NCBI RefSeq assembly: GCF_001625215.2
Contig: NC_030381.2
Span: 56,132,714-56,196,713, forward strand
DNA from: Daucus carota subsp. sativus
Taxonomy: Eukaryota; Streptophyta; Magnoliopsida; Apiales; Apiaceae
Direction: 5' to 3'
Length of the DNA stretch: 64,000 nucleotides
Part shown: in pieces, positions 24,301 to 36,398 of the stretch
Position numbering within the stretch: the first letter of the stretch is position 1
Layout of the letters: each line of letters starts with the position of its first letter
Program-made: the position numbers and the translations under genes
Notes under the pieces: generated by a model
What the model saw: the letters and a program-made list of their open reading frames with translations, nothing else
Databases searched by the model: none
What the model was told of the DNA's origin: nothing

Positions 24301-25718
24301 ATGAAGGAGGTCTGTTTTTTGTATATGGTAGCGGAGGATGTGGTAAAACTTACGTTTGGAAAACATTGATTTACAAGCTGCGCTCACTTGGCAAAATTGT
24401 TTTACCGGTGGCTTCATCTGGAATTGCTGCCACCCTAATGCCAGGCGGACGCACTGCTCACTCCCGATTCAAAATTCCTATAATGCTTGATGAGTACTCC
24501 TCTTGTGCGATAGCTCATGATTCTGATATAGCTGAGCTAATTAGAAATACAAGTCTAATCATATGGGATGAAGCACCTATGCAACATAGGTACGCATTTG
24601 AATGCCTCGACCGTTCTTTACGAGATATAATGAAATCTGTTGATCCAAACAGATATCAAATGCCATTCGGAGGGATTACAGTTCTCTTAGGCGGAGATTT
24701 TCGTCAGATCCTCCCAGTTATAAATTATGCCTCTCGTGGTGACATTGTTTCGGCGTGCATCACAAATTCATTGTTGTGGTATAATGCCAAAATTTATATT
24801 CTTCATCGTAATATGAGGCTCAATCAAGGCAACACTGCAGAGGAGGTTGAAGAATTGCGGACTTTTGCTGAATGGGTGTTGAAAATAGGTAATGGTACTC
24901 TGAAACCTCCTCAACAATCTCACATAACCTATGAAGAAGATGACATTCTTCTGCCTATCAATTTCTGTGATCCTGATGTACAGAATTCTGTTGAGAACAT
25001 GATACAGTGGACTTATCCAGAATTGCTGTCAAATTACATGTCAGCTAGCTATATAAGTGAAAGAGCTATACTCACTCCTACAAACCAGGTAGTTGGTCAT
25101 TTGAATTCTCAAATTGTTGAAAACCTGCCTGGTGAACAAAATACCTATTTTAGTGTAGATCGAGCTGAAGATTTCGGTGGCACTGCATCTGATTTGGGGT
25201 TTGCTTTTCCACCTGAGTACTTGAACGCTTTCAACATCTCTGGACTTCCTGCTCACGATTTGAAACTCAAAGTTGGTGCTGCTGTCATGCTAATGCGCAA
25301 TCTCAATCAAACTCTTGGCCTGTGTAATGGTACCAGAATGATAGTGACAAAGTGTTTAAGAAATTGTGTTGAATGCGAGGTCATTTGTGGAGCTTTCGTT
25401 GGTTCAAGACATTTCATTCCTAGAATGGAGTTATGCCCGACTGATACCAAACTGCCTTTCAAGCTCATCAGGAAACAAATGCCACTTCAGATATGCTATT
25501 CCATGACCATCAACAAGTCACAAGGCCAGTCGCTTGCTAAAGTCGGATTATATTTGCCAAACCCTGTATTTACTCATGGCCAATACTATGTTGCTGTCAG
25601 TAGAGTTACTTCTCCTGGTGGACTTAAAGTCTTCATAAACTCTAGCAATGGCTCACCAACAAATGTAACTAAAAATGTTGTCTACAAGGAGATTTTTTAT
25701 AATTTGCCATCTGCATAA
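18375..25718 (+). CDS. Helitron RepHel: HUH replication initiator fused to PIF1-family helicase
   Basis: My model has 20 exons and 1855 codons: 18375-18383, 18459-18504, 18610-18681, 18774-18854, 18956-19069, 19168-19263, 19340-19408, 19488-19580, 19659-19751, 19880-19987, 20082-20195, 20290-20382, 20469-20627, 20719-20775, 20879-20947, 21020-21946, 22034-22492, 22573-22825, 22910-23925 and 24079-25718. Every intron is GT/AG and the frame stays open. Residues about 43-382 are Ser/Thr/Asn-rich exon repeats. From 425 comes the Helitron-like N domain ([15 protein letters not shown]). The Rep part has [11 protein letters not shown] (about 825), the metal-binding HVH at 900-902, and the two catalytic Tyr, 1035 and 1039, in [10 protein letters not shown]. 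The helicase has Walker A GSGGCGKT (1393-1400), Walker B IIWDEAP (about 1471-1477), [10 protein letters not shown], and a motif V/VI region with NKSQGQSL and YVAVSRV. All key residues are present, so it could be active. The start is the only in-frame Met, with a stop just upstream. Confidence 0.93.
18774..20627 (+). repeat. Array of duplicated phase-1 exons in the RepHel N-terminal region
   Basis: Ten successive exons fall into three classes. Class A (exons 4, 5, 6, 11) encodes VFNGS ... [18 protein letters not shown]. Class B (exons 7, 8, 9, 12) encodes [14 protein letters not shown] ... [11 protein letters not shown]. Class C (exons 10, 13) encodes [17 protein letters not shown]. The order is A A A B B B C A B C. 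All flanking introns are phase 1, so each exon can be duplicated without frame damage. Intron sequence is also similar between neighbours (for example after exons 7 and 8), so whole genomic segments were duplicated. Confidence 0.9.
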
Positions 25719-26270
25719 TTTTTTAGAGTATAAAATATTGGCCAGTAATGGCAAGCTTGGTTTTTTGTATCAACCTGAATATTGTTTGCTGATGTTTGAG
25801 ATTGCTTTAATCAAATATATATGTTCTCTTTTGCATAAGGCAGTGCTCCTATTATTTGCAAGATATCATTGTTCTGTTATGGTGCATCGGTTCATTCAAC
25901 TGATTATTGCGAAATCGATTCTTAATTTTACTTCCTATGTCTGCTTAATATTTTTTTTAATGACAACTTAGATTTTGCAATTATATGATATATTGGAGAT
26001 GCAGTTTAAGCAAGATCCAATGATATATTGGAACTGAAGTTTAAGCTTCGAATGAAAACAAAAAACATATCACATTGTACAGATGATAAAAGGACAATGA
26101 ATTTTTTATAGTACTCATATTGGCCCACTTATCCTCAGCATGTACCCTATTTTTTTGCTTTTGTTTTCATCCACACATTCAGATCTACACATAATATCTT
26201 CTCCATCAGTTTCCAGAAGTACCAAACCAAATCTCAGCACTACCAAGCCATTCTTTTCCAGCTGCAAGAG

Positions 26271-28479
26271 ATGTTTAACCAATTTCATAGCTTGCTTGAG
26301 ATTGGAACTGAGCGTAGCGAGTGGTCGATTTCTGTTAGAGTTCAAGCACTATGGAAAAGTATCAACCGTACCACCAACGAATTCAGAGGATACAATATGG
26401 TCTTGACAGATGTCCAGGTATTAATACTTCTTTCTATATAGGCTACCTGCTAACAATTAATGAGTTTTACCTACATTCATGAGTACTCATTTGATGTTTC
26501 CTTGGTCAGGGTTGTCGAATTCATGCTTTTATTATGGACAAAGTAAGTGACAAGTTTGAAAGTTTAATAGAGGAAGGTGATGTCTACCATATCTCCAATT
26601 TTAAAGTCAAAAAATATGAAGGCAAGGAACAGAACAGAGTTGTTAGGAATGAGAAACACATATTCTTTGACTACCAAACTAAACTTAAGAAGATGACTGA
26701 GGAGCTGTTTACAATTCCACCTTATGCATTTGATTTTTTTCCTTTGCAAGAAATGGAGAAGATTTTCAATGACAACTATTTCTTAGTTGGTAATACCGAT
26801 ATCTTTTTAATATATGAGCTACTTTTTTTGTTAGTTTGTAAATATATTGTTTCTTTACTGTAGATGTCATTGGGAAATTAGAGCAATCTGCTCTCTCAAC
26901 TTATGTTTCAAAGGAGGACAGCAAAAAAACCAATGTCAAATTTAAAATCTTTGATGGCAGGTATTATATTAAACCCACTTTAAGTGCCGAGTAGAGTATT
27001 TATTTTAAAACTCTCTTCATATATATACTGATGTATCGCATGAATTAATTAGTGCTCAGATGAATGTGACATTCTTCAATCTATTTGGTGAAAGTTTTGA
27101 GAAAGCTTTGAAAGCAATGGCAGAAGCAGAGGTTGTTATTGTTATAGCCTGTGCTAAAGTTAATAAATATGAAGGTGAGTTTGCATAGGGCATTGTCTAC
27201 AACTACCCTACATTAATTTAGCAGAACTCTAATTTTGTGTAGTCTATTGGAAATAGGTGAACTCTACTTGACCAACTACCCTGCAACAAGGTTCTATCTT
27301 AATCCTAAACATTACAGCCTCATAGAATTTGAGAACAGGTAGAAAGAATTGTTGTGTTCTTCAAATAATAAACAATAGGGTAAACATTCAATAACAGTTG
27401 TAACTAATGTAAATAATACATTTGTAGTATTACAAGGAAGAAGGCTGAAGAACAGTTGCTATCTAAGATGTTTACTATTGCTGAGATTAAAAACTTAACT
27501 GATACCCACATTCAGGTATGTAGTCAGATCTTTATATGTGGAATTACAGAATAATTTGCAAATATTAACAAATTTTTTCTAATGTTAAACAGAAGGATGT
27601 TCGTTGTTCTGTTAAAGTGAAAAAGGTTGAGGAACAATATAATTGGTATGAAAATTGTTGCCCTGGTTGTGGTGAAGAGGTTAATAAGGTGGAGGGTAGG
27701 TTTAGATGCACAACTGAATGTAAGAGGAATATACCGTGGCCAGACAAGAGGTGATTATGCTGAAATTAGCGTAATATAAAAAGACAATTAATTTGTTAGC
27801 GCTGATTTATATTTTGTTTCCTTCAACTAGGTTTCGTTTGACGACGGTTTGTTCTGATGCTTCTGGGATTCTAGCTATTATTTTCCCAGACGACGAAATC
27901 CAACGTATCATTGGCAAAGAAGTATTTGATATTGAGAATGATGAATCACAGGTTCTAATTAGAGAATATATTTGCTTTAAAGAATAAACTTGAAATATCA
28001 AAGATGATTTGTTGTTTTCATTGCTTAGGTTGGTGCTGACGGTTCTACTTTCCCTCCTTTGCTAAAACAATTTGAGAAGAGAGATTATATTGTCACAATT
28101 ACCATTTCTGCTTTGAATATCAACAAAACGTGCAAGGTTTACAAAGCAAAGAAGCTTGATAATCCTGAAGAGAACTTGGGTGAAAATGAACCTGCAGAGT
28201 TAAAATCTGCGGAAACAGTTGACCATACTATGGAAACGGTAGGTTATGAATTTAGCCCAATTCATAACCATCAAAACAATTGCTTTCAAATTGACTTTTA
28301 TTAACTTCATCTGGTTTAATATATGGTCAAATCAGGTATCCGAAACTGTTGCTGAACCCAGAACATCCTCTCCACCAACTGAGAAGTCCTCCAACAGGCC
28401 CAGAGGCATCAAGAACAAAATTCCTGTTAAATGTGGGATCTTGGCTGAAACACCTAACACTAAGATGAAGAAATCCTAA
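26271..28479 (+). CDS. Helitron-borne RPA70-like single-strand DNA-binding protein A
   Basis: Ten exons give 482 codons plus stop: 26271-26417, 26510-26789, 26864-26960, 27053-27174, 27257-27338, 27428-27515, 27593-27750, 27831-27951, 28029-28238 and 28336-28479. The product resembles the OB-fold chain of replication protein A large subunit. An N-terminal DUF223-like OB domain (exons 1-2, with GCRIHAFI and YHISNFKV) is followed by a second OB domain (exons 3-5). A C-terminal OB domain carries a zinc-finger-like cluster CCPGC ... RCTTEC. The tail (PRGIKNKIPVKCG) is basic. Such genes accompany many plant Helitrons and probably coat single-stranded DNA during transfer. It lies 552 bp downstream of RepHel on the same strand. 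Exon 4 needs the acceptor at AATTAG, because the later CTCAG would give an early stop. The start is the first Met in a long open frame. Confidence 0.85.
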
Positions 28480-28887
28480 TATTGCAAGTAGGAAAACGTT
28501 TTTTGTTGTTGTTAAGTTGAATTTTCAAATTCATTTACTTATCATATCAGAACAAAATCTCCTTGCAGGATTGGCAGGATAGCTACCTCTTTTGTTGTCT
28601 ACTCCAGAATGCTTAGAATAGGAACTGCAAACATTTAATCTTTTGTGCTCAGTTGATATAAGTATCTAAATATCAGTAATAGCTGTACCTCTTGAAACAG
28701 CTGTACTATTTCTTATGTTCAGAACATTTGCTGCACTATTTGAACAGCTACAACATTTATTTATGAAGCATCTACCAAAGCAATTAAGCAATCAGCTTTT
28801 CTGAGCATATACTCTTATTCAGTCTATAAAAACAACCCGTTGTAAAACCTTAGCAACATAGCTCAGCTAAAACATAAAAACAATAAC

Positions 28888-30852
28888 ATGTCTTCCAAAA
28901 AATGCGATTCTTTCAAAGATGTAAACAAAGTGCGCTATGATTGGAAAGTCACAGCTAGGGTCATGAATTTATGGAGAGGAGTGTCTACGAAAGGAGAACC
29001 GTTTACTAGCTTCAATCTATTACTTCTTGATAATAAGGTAACATGTGTAACATTTTGATGTGTTTAATGTTTGTGAATTATTCTAAATATGCTCATGTTT
29101 TTCGAAATCAGCGTTGTCGTGTTCATGCCTTTGTTCCTGGGAGCGTGGCTGCTAGCTTAGAGCCAATATTAGAAATAGGAAAAATATACCTCTTCAACAA
29201 CTTCACCGCCAAGGATTACAAGGCAGATGAAAAGTTCAGGCCAGTACACAAAACTTGGCAAATTGTTCTAGGACAGGAGACAAAAATCACCAGTTTAGAT
29301 GAGAACGAGGTAGCCATTGACAAAGCTGCATTTGATTTTTACGATCTGGCTGATCTTAAAGACTTGGCAAATCAATCAACCTATTTAACTGGTACTTACA
29401 ACTCCTCATAACATGGACCTATACACCATTGCCGAATAAATTCAATGATTTTTGCTTTCATATTGTCTAATCCATTCTTCAGATGTCATTGGAGTTGTGC
29501 ATGAACGTGAAATACAACTAGGAGACATTAAAAATCGATTTGGTGTCCAGCAACGCCAAATAAAAATAACTATCACAGATGGAAGGTATTTTAATTATAT
29601 GTCTAGCACTTTGTTTACATAATTGTTTCTGATATTCTTTCTTGCATTTTACAAGGAGAATGGTGAAGGTCACTTTCTGGGACGATTTTGCTCAATTATT
29701 TGCTGATGCAGTGAAGAAGAATACTTTTGAGTACCCTCTAATTCTCATTGTGTGTTGTGGCAGAGCACAAGAGTGGCAGAGTATGCATTGTTCCATGTTC
29801 TAATTTCATTTTTAGACTCATTTCATATGGTAATATAACATTGATTCAATTTGAAATTTTGTAGAACAAATAAACATCACAAATGTAACTGCAACTACCT
29901 TCTACATAAACTGCAATCACAGCAGTGTCGCACACATGAGGAAAATGTATGAAACCTATCTTACATCTAAGTACTATATTTACTTCGCATGATTTGGTTC
30001 TGCTAACATACTGTATTTAACCAATGTCGCAAGGCTAAGCCAACCTGAGTTCGAGGAATACAACAAATCAGTTCCAAAATGGAAACCCATCCAGATGCTA
30101 AGCATAAACCAAATCAAAAATGTCAAAGCGGATGACTCTGAGGTGAAAAATATGTTTATGTAGTTTGTTCTGTCTTAAATATGTCAATTACCATCATGTA
30201 AATGACTAACAATAAAAAACTACAGACTGAAGTTCTATGCAAGGTGATTATTGACAAAGTCATGCAGGATACATGGTACAAAGATATATGTACATCATGT
30301 TATAGCAAACTTCAGGTTGTAGGCTATGAAATGAACTGTCTGACCTGTCCTAGAACTGTTCCTTATGCAGACAAGTGGTACTATACTCTCTATTGCATGT
30401 TGTCATCTATATAGATTTAGTTTATTTTAGACATTTAGTTTATTTGGTTATTTTTTCACATAGGTTTGAGATTTACTGCATAGCTTCTGATGCAACTGGT
30501 AGCATACCAATTATGTTGGACAACTTCTCAGCTATGAAATGTTTTGGAAAAAGAGCTTACGATGTCTACAATAAGGTATGGACTGAACTAATGTACATAC
30601 GAAATGTTTACATTTTGACTGCCTCATGCATGATTGCAGGGAAATGAAGTCTTTCCAGATATAATTAAATCACTTGAGAAAAAACTTTACACTGTGAAGA
30701 TCATGATTACCATCCACAATATTACTGGTAGGAACAAGGTTTACACTGTTAAGGATATGGTTCCTGGACACATCCTAAAAACGGAAGCATCAGAGAGTGA
30801 AGACACTACACCTAAACCAGTACAAGAATCTTTTGCTGAGGTGAAAATCTAA
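28888..30852 (+). CDS. Helitron-borne RPA70-like single-strand DNA-binding protein B
   Basis: Nine exons give 441 codons plus stop: 28888-29037, 29112-29391, 29483-29585, 29656-29780, 29865-29946, 30034-30142, 30226-30377, 30464-30575 and 30640-30852. The order of domains and several exon lengths match copy A (exon 2 is 280 nt and exon 5 is 82 nt in both), so the two are tandem duplicates, but the proteins differ widely. Visible features are RCRVHAFVPG and IGKIYLFNNF in the first OB domain, KVTFWDDFAQLF in the second, and a zinc-finger-like CTSC ... CLTC before the last OB strand (FEIYCIASDATG). An alternative last intron (donor after 30840, acceptor before 30928) would replace the last three residues with a short Ser-rich tail ending at 30975. 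Confidence 0.83.
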
Positions 30853-30975
30853 AACCAATTGAATGAACATAGATTTTTCATTGTAACTCTATATATTGAT
30901 GCTAACAATATCCTATTTGGCAAACAGCCTTCCAGTTCAAGCTATCACCTGGACTCTGTTTCAGAAAACATCTGA

Positions 30976-31426
30976 GTGCTATCTACTTCCAATCTATCAA
31001 ATTGGTACACCTACTTTGTCTAATTATTTAGTGATCCGTCTACCTAAATTTGTAGTTCTTTTTATTACCTAAATTTGTAGTGCTTATTATTACCTAAATT
31101 GGTGCCCTACCTAAACTGTATGTCTAATTGTTATGACAAATATTAACTAATTTACATGCATTTTGTCCAACATCATGATCAAGTGTGAGCATGATATAAG
31201 TATAAGCTAATATAAATTACAGTACTTCATCAGATTATAGAAATTACCAGAAAAACATATAAATATAAAAGTTGAAGCATCATCAAAGGTCAAAAGCCTA
31301 AGAGAACAGATATTACAGTACTTCATCATGAAGTATTTTACGGATAAAAATACATAGAGTTATTTAATAGTTAAGCCTTACGTGACAGTGGACAAGAAGT
31401 CTTCAAGGCTTCCACAAGAGATCATT
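30976..31426. other. AT-rich spacer between convergent RPA-B and B3-2 genes
   Basis: No gene is seen. A short motif TTACCTAAATTTGTAG recurs two to three times at about 31039-31105. The spacer should hold both 3'UTRs, since the genes converge here. Confidence 0.6.
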
Positions 31427-32911
31427 TCAGCCATCAAACTTTAAAACTTGAATACTAAATTGATCATAACATTGCATTGGGCATTGAAAAAGACAAATAT
31501 CTCCAATTTCCAACCCCAAATCATCACGCAGTCTTTGCCATCCGTCTACAATAGCACAATAGTTGTGGCCGTCCCTGTTACGTGTTACAAGCCTCCAACG
31601 ACAGCTTCCTGAATAGATGTTAATGCATTGGAAATTCTGCCACACTTCAGACAAACCCGTAAAATCATCCAAAATCTCCTGTACATAATATATTAAAAGA
31701 AGTTTATAATATGTCCACTTGCTTTAAAAATTAAAATCACATTTAACTAAAAGCTGTTAAAATACTCACAACAACATAGCAGTCATCAAACATATGTTTA
31801 GATTCAAGCTTGACATGAAAACATTTGCCAACAAAAGGACCACAACCATTTGCATCTGCACAGAATAACCATTACAGAACTTCTATAAACCAGTTGAATT
31901 CTGCTATTGACTAAATGTAATAAATTAAAGAAAAAGGCCAAGAGTGTCTTACCCTCTGAAAGTGGTGTTCCCGGAAAAACCAATTCATTCAGTTCTGAGT
32001 CAAATGAAGAAATAAATATTCTTGACGTCCCATCATAGGTAAAAAGAAAAGAATGTACCCCATTCATAAAGGCTAATCCTAACATCTCAAACATATAACT
32101 CAGACCAGTAAACCTTGAGTTGGTTGAATCATATGATCCAACAAAATTCTTCCCGTTACTAAGAACATATTGAATTTGCATAGGCAAAGCAAATCCACAC
32201 CTCTCAACAAAGGCAACAGGAGGATGCTGCATGGTAAATACAATCCAGTTTAAATATAACTATGTCCTTACATTGTAAGGTACTTTCACTATAAGTTAAC
32301 GTGACAAAAAACTTACAATTTCATCAAAAACAGCATCACCATTCGGACAAGCAATAACAAACCGCCATCCCGCATCACCAATGGTAACTAAAATCGAAAT
32401 ATATATATATTAACTATTCAGATTCTTCAAAACAGAGTAGCAAACCAAAAAAAACAAGACAGTTTGGTCACCTATTCCAGGTAAAGTAGCCTCAACTGGA
32501 TAGCGGATTTCAGAACCATTACTACCAATTATATAAATGTGAAAGTTATAGCGTCCGAAGTACTCAAACAAAAGCAACTCCCCCCCATTAAGCTCCATAT
32601 TTTTGAAAAAAGGAAAAACACCTTTAATTAGGCATTTTTCCATATCAATCTGGATTGGTTGTACATATCCGTTACGCACTTTAAGCTCCATAGAATCAGT
32701 CAAGAAACTACTGTATTTAGAACAGAAACTACTGGGAATGGTCTGAAAACAATAAATTTCGATTGTTCAGAAATACAAATAAGATAACTACAAACAAAAA
32801 CATAAATTAGGCAATGTAGTTTTCAAAACAGATAACCAGTTCATTTGACAATGTGTCGTTGTAGTCTAGCCGGATGCAAAACTTATCAGCTACAATCCCA
32901 GAACATTCCAT
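31427..32911 (-). CDS. REM-like protein with about three B3 domains (B3-2), probable Helitron cargo
   Basis: Minus-strand exons 32911-32837, 32742-32472, 32387-32317, 32226-31953, 31855-31770 and 31678-31427 join into 342 codons plus stop with GT/AG introns. A short first exon is followed by B3-like units: IPSSFCSKYS ... LLLFEYFGRYNFHIYI (about 26-110), HPPVAFVERCG ... FLFTYDGTSRIFISSF (about 140-215) and a C-terminal unit ending in GDICLFQCPM and FSIQVLKF (about 255-342). B3 domains bind DNA; the REM subfamily is highly divergent and often has several domains. The exon plan matches the neighbour at 33809-35969, so the two are paralogues. An open frame continues upstream to 33235, but it shows no B3 pattern and the short first exon parallels that of the neighbour, so the start at 32911 is preferred. 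I am less sure of that start. Confidence 0.75.
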
Positions 32912-33808
32912 AGATCTGAAACAATAACAGTTGTAGTCAAAAAATTGCAGATGAAAGGTAGATATATAGATGTAGAACTCTGACCTCATTGCTCTATACA
33001 AGAACCTTGCACAGCAGATGCCTTCTTTTAGATAACTGGAAATCAACGGCAACTGTGCTACTCCACTGCCTTTTTTCTTTACAAATATGCTCCACAGCAC
33101 ATCAGGAGTAGCAATAATTGCTCCACTACCTCTGTCCAAGGTTCTATATCCACTGTAATAATAGGAGTACCAAGGAAAGAATAAGAGTCCATAAGTTTGG
33201 GCCAAGCCTCTCAAATTTTGGTTTTTAAAGCCCATTTACAATTTAAAAATGGTTCCTTCATTTTAAGTTCGGCTTAAAACAGTGAGAAACAAATCCAAAA
33301 CATTCTTTTTCTATTGAAAAATTATTTACAATTTTTTAAATAATTTTGAAAATATAAAAGAATTTTTTTCCTTTGACTTAAACAATTATGTGCAACAGGA
33401 GAGGAAAAAAAATTAAATTCAGTTAGGCTTAAAACTTTGGAAAAAAAAAAAGTTTGATAGACAATATTTCAGTTGTGTACTCCATTGCAATGTTAGCATA
33501 ATAAAATTGCAGAACTCAAATTGCAAAATATATCAACAATAATTTAGTCAATTCAAATTGCAGAGCTCAAAAGTATAAGAAATAATATCAACAATAATCA
33601 GAAGCAAAATATATATTAGCCTAATAAAAGTCATCAGCATACAAGTTAAAATTCAGTCAGGCTCTAGCCAGTACAACCAAAAGATCAAAAGCAATACCAT
33701 AAGTGCATTTTCTCACATTTCCAGAATAACTACTTCAAATACACCAAAAGCAAGTTTAACGAAGCAACCAAATTTATATAGCAAAGTACAAATCTTTCAT
33801 AGAAAACT
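32912..33808. other. Spacer between the two B3 genes
   Basis: It should hold the promoter of B3-2 and the 3'UTR of B3-1. A minus-strand frame to 33235 encodes a stretch (DVLWSIFVKKKG) that I do not recognise; it may be 5' leader. An approximate duplication of TCAAATTGCAGA-containing sequence lies at about 33510-33610. Nothing else is supported. Confidence 0.5.
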
Positions 33809-35969
33809 TTAATTTGTAACCAAGACTTCAAACCGGAGCTCTCCAACATAGGTGAACTCCAGTATGCTTCCAACTGACAAGTGATTCCCAGAAACAAAAG
33901 CATTCCAACCTCCTGAAAATCTAGCCTGGTTACCAAACCTCAGAATTTCCACTTCCCAAGCAACAGTTCCGACTACCAAGGCCACATTTGTTCTGTTCTG
34001 CCATTGTCGTGTTTCAGTCCAAAAAGGAGGTGGAATATACTGCATTGTAAAAGTTAAAATTACAATTAAGAAAATGACATGAATACTTAAAGGACATGTA
34101 CAATTAAAAAAAGTTATGTTACCACTCCATGCCCACGCTGATCTACATGAGATCGTTTTAGAACCACATTGAAAGCAAAAATGGCTTCAACATCATAATC
34201 ATGAACATCGGAAACAGAGCTATCATCCGAATCAGAGCTATCATCCGAATCAGAGCTATCAGTGCTTGAATCAGAGATTACAATGATTTCATTGCAAGGT
34301 GAATCTGTGAAGATAGATAGAAAATAGTCAATTAAAATTCAGAATCATTACAACTATACTAAATGAACTTAGATTGGTGTACCTTCATCCATTCCATCAT
34401 CCAGACCAGATTCAACCTCAGTAGATTCAAAATCAGCAATTGAACAATAACCATCTACATCACGCAAGTGATTCATACACTGGGAATCGTACACCATGAC
34501 GGAGAACGCAGAATTGCCATTATAGGTAAACAGTAAAATATAGTTCTCCATGAGGTGGAAATACTTAATTATCTGGAGCAAACCGTTAACACAACCAGTG
34601 GATGAAGAATAACCAACTTCAACCGTATGTTTCCCACCAAAATAAAGTTTCACAACATTACCAAGAGTTTCACCAAATTTCCTTCTAAACACATAGGGAA
34701 TTTCCTGGTATTTTACAACTGAAATTAGAATATATATAACAGCATAACAGTGGAATTATTTAACAACTAAAATTAGAATATATATCCCACCCAAAAATAT
34801 TAGCTTATAACATGACAGCATAACAGTTGCATTTGTCAAACTAATTGCGTTAACAAACGGAATCATACCAATTCTCCAGATTTCAAAGAAGCCTTAGTAA
34901 ATCCTTTATAAAATCTTGGTGACGGATTAGTACCAGTGACCACTGTAATTAAGAATGAACAATTTATTACTAATACAATATTAAAGACATCAAACACAAT
35001 ATAGTTCTCTCTTCAAACACAGGATTTCAAAAAGATATCATACGCATCAAACAAAATAGACTGACCAGCTGATTGTTCAAGTTCTGAAACAATAGAGGCA
35101 TCAAAAATAGCAACTTTGAAAAACCCTTTGTACTTGGTCTCCTGCAGAACAAGTACATCACCAACCAAAACCGCAGCATCCTTAATAAAGTTAACCCATT
35201 CACTACCAAATTGGACAAAGTTATTAGCCCATTTCAAAGAAATAGTCCACTCATAATCTTCAAAACCCAGTATGATGGAAGGTACAAACTTTGCCATCCC
35301 CAACTTCTCAGATGCGTCATTCGCCAAAATCTACATGCAGTATTGAATGGGGTTGTACAAAATTAATGCGGTGCTAAAAACACAATAAAATGGATTAAAA
35401 TACCAAAATACTGGAATGTTACCTTAGGGTAAGATTCCTCAACAAAGTGACTGTGGTCAATCGAAAGACTGTACTTGCCAACACAGTTACGAAATCCATT
35501 GAAAAGGTATTTAGAGAAAAGTTTGTCTACCTCATACACAGATCTTTTACTGGCAGGGACTGAAGTTACAGCAGGATAGTTCATTTCAACAGCAAACTGA
35601 GTATAAATCTCAAATCCAAAATCAGGGCCATCCAAATAGTGGAGACGAACTACATTATAAGGATTCACTTTATAATGGTCCATCCACTCTTCCAGACCAT
35701 GAAGACGATGATCACCTTTGTCAAATGTACAAGGCCAGAGGTCATTAGATGGACCATGCAAGACGAGTTTACTGGGTAAAGAGTTCATGAATGTCACATA
35801 AAATGGTAGAGGCAGCTTCTGCATGAAAAGAAAACAAATAATCAGCTGTAAAAAAAAATTGAAGTTTTGGAAACAATGAAGAGTTAGCAGCCATTACCAA
35901 TTTCCCTTTCTCAAACCCTCCACCATTGTTCAAACACAGGAAATCTAATGATTTCTCAACAGTACTCAT
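33809..35969 (-). CDS. REM-like protein with about four B3 domains (B3-1), probable Helitron cargo
   Basis: Minus-strand exons 35969-35898, 35818-35423, 35330-35066, 34942-34869, 34704-34383, 34304-34123 and 34039-33809 join into 513 codons plus stop. B3-like units lie at about 25-110 (LPLPFYVTFMNSLPSKLVL), 165-235 (WANNFVQFGSEWVNFIKD, then GDVLVLQE), 270-350 (IPYVFRRKFGETLGNVV, then YILLFTYNGNSAFSV) and 438-513 (GGWNAFVSGNHLSVGSIL). An acidic Ser/Asp linker with SSDSDDSSDSDD separates the third and fourth. The architecture is that of plant REM proteins, presumed nuclear DNA binders. Exon 5 requires the acceptor ATACCAG; the earlier TTTCAG would run into a stop. The frame is uninterrupted. 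It ends about 430 bp inside the proposed Helitron 3' terminus and reads against RepHel. Confidence 0.8.
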
Positions 35970-36365
35970 TGTAACAAACCCTAAAATGAAAAAAATAATA
36001 GAGTTTAATAACATTGGATGGATCATAAAGTACAAATCATAAACAACAAAACATAGGGAATATTACTTACCAATTGCAGTAGCAGAGGGAATTAGCAGAA
36101 GTGGAAGATGAAGTGAACTCCTCTGATTTGCTCTGCTTTATGAAACGCCGAGCTAATACAAATGTTGTGTAACCCCCAACTACCCATTAATAGTGTAATA
36201 GGCCCATTACTTTAATAGCCCTGTAATAACAAAACTGAGTTATATTTTTACTTCTTCATTAAATAATTAACACAAACGGACAAATTGATTTATAAGCAAC
36301 TAAAAAAAAATAAAATAAATATCTTCATGAAAATTAATTTATATAAATCAATTAATCTTAATTTA

Positions 36366-36398
36366 TAAAAGCCTTAGCGGAGCGGGCAAAAATACTAG
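36366..36398 (+). other. Proposed 3' terminus of the large Helitron
   Basis: A GC-rich, imperfect stem-like stretch (GCCTTAGCGGAGCGGGC) stands out from AT-rich flanks, followed by AAAAATACTAG and then T. This matches the Helitron layout of a hairpin 10-12 bases before CTRR and insertion before T. The stem is weaker than in H1 or H2, so confidence is moderate. Confidence 0.5.

Larger units (their letters stand above)
17923..36398 (+). mobile_element. Probable complete Helitron, about 18.5 kb, with RepHel, two RPA and two B3 genes
   Basis: The core is certain: an uninterrupted Helitron Rep/helicase gene followed by two RPA70-like genes, the usual companion of plant Helitrons. The proposed 5' end is TCTATCTATATAATAAATCC at 17923, preceded by A; an alternative TC start is at 17899. 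The proposed 3' end is GCGGAGCGGGCAAAAATACTAG, ending at 36398 and followed by T, with a GC-rich but imperfect stem just before it. That placement puts the two minus-strand B3 genes inside the element. No other Helitron-like CTAG terminus preceded by a GC-rich stem was noticed between the RPA genes and 36398. The termini are inferred from consensus only. Confidence 0.6.

Noticed and set aside
32912-33235. N-terminal extension of the B3-2 gene
   Set aside because: The frame is open, but the residues show no B3 pattern and the paralogue begins with a short exon of the same form as 32837-32911.
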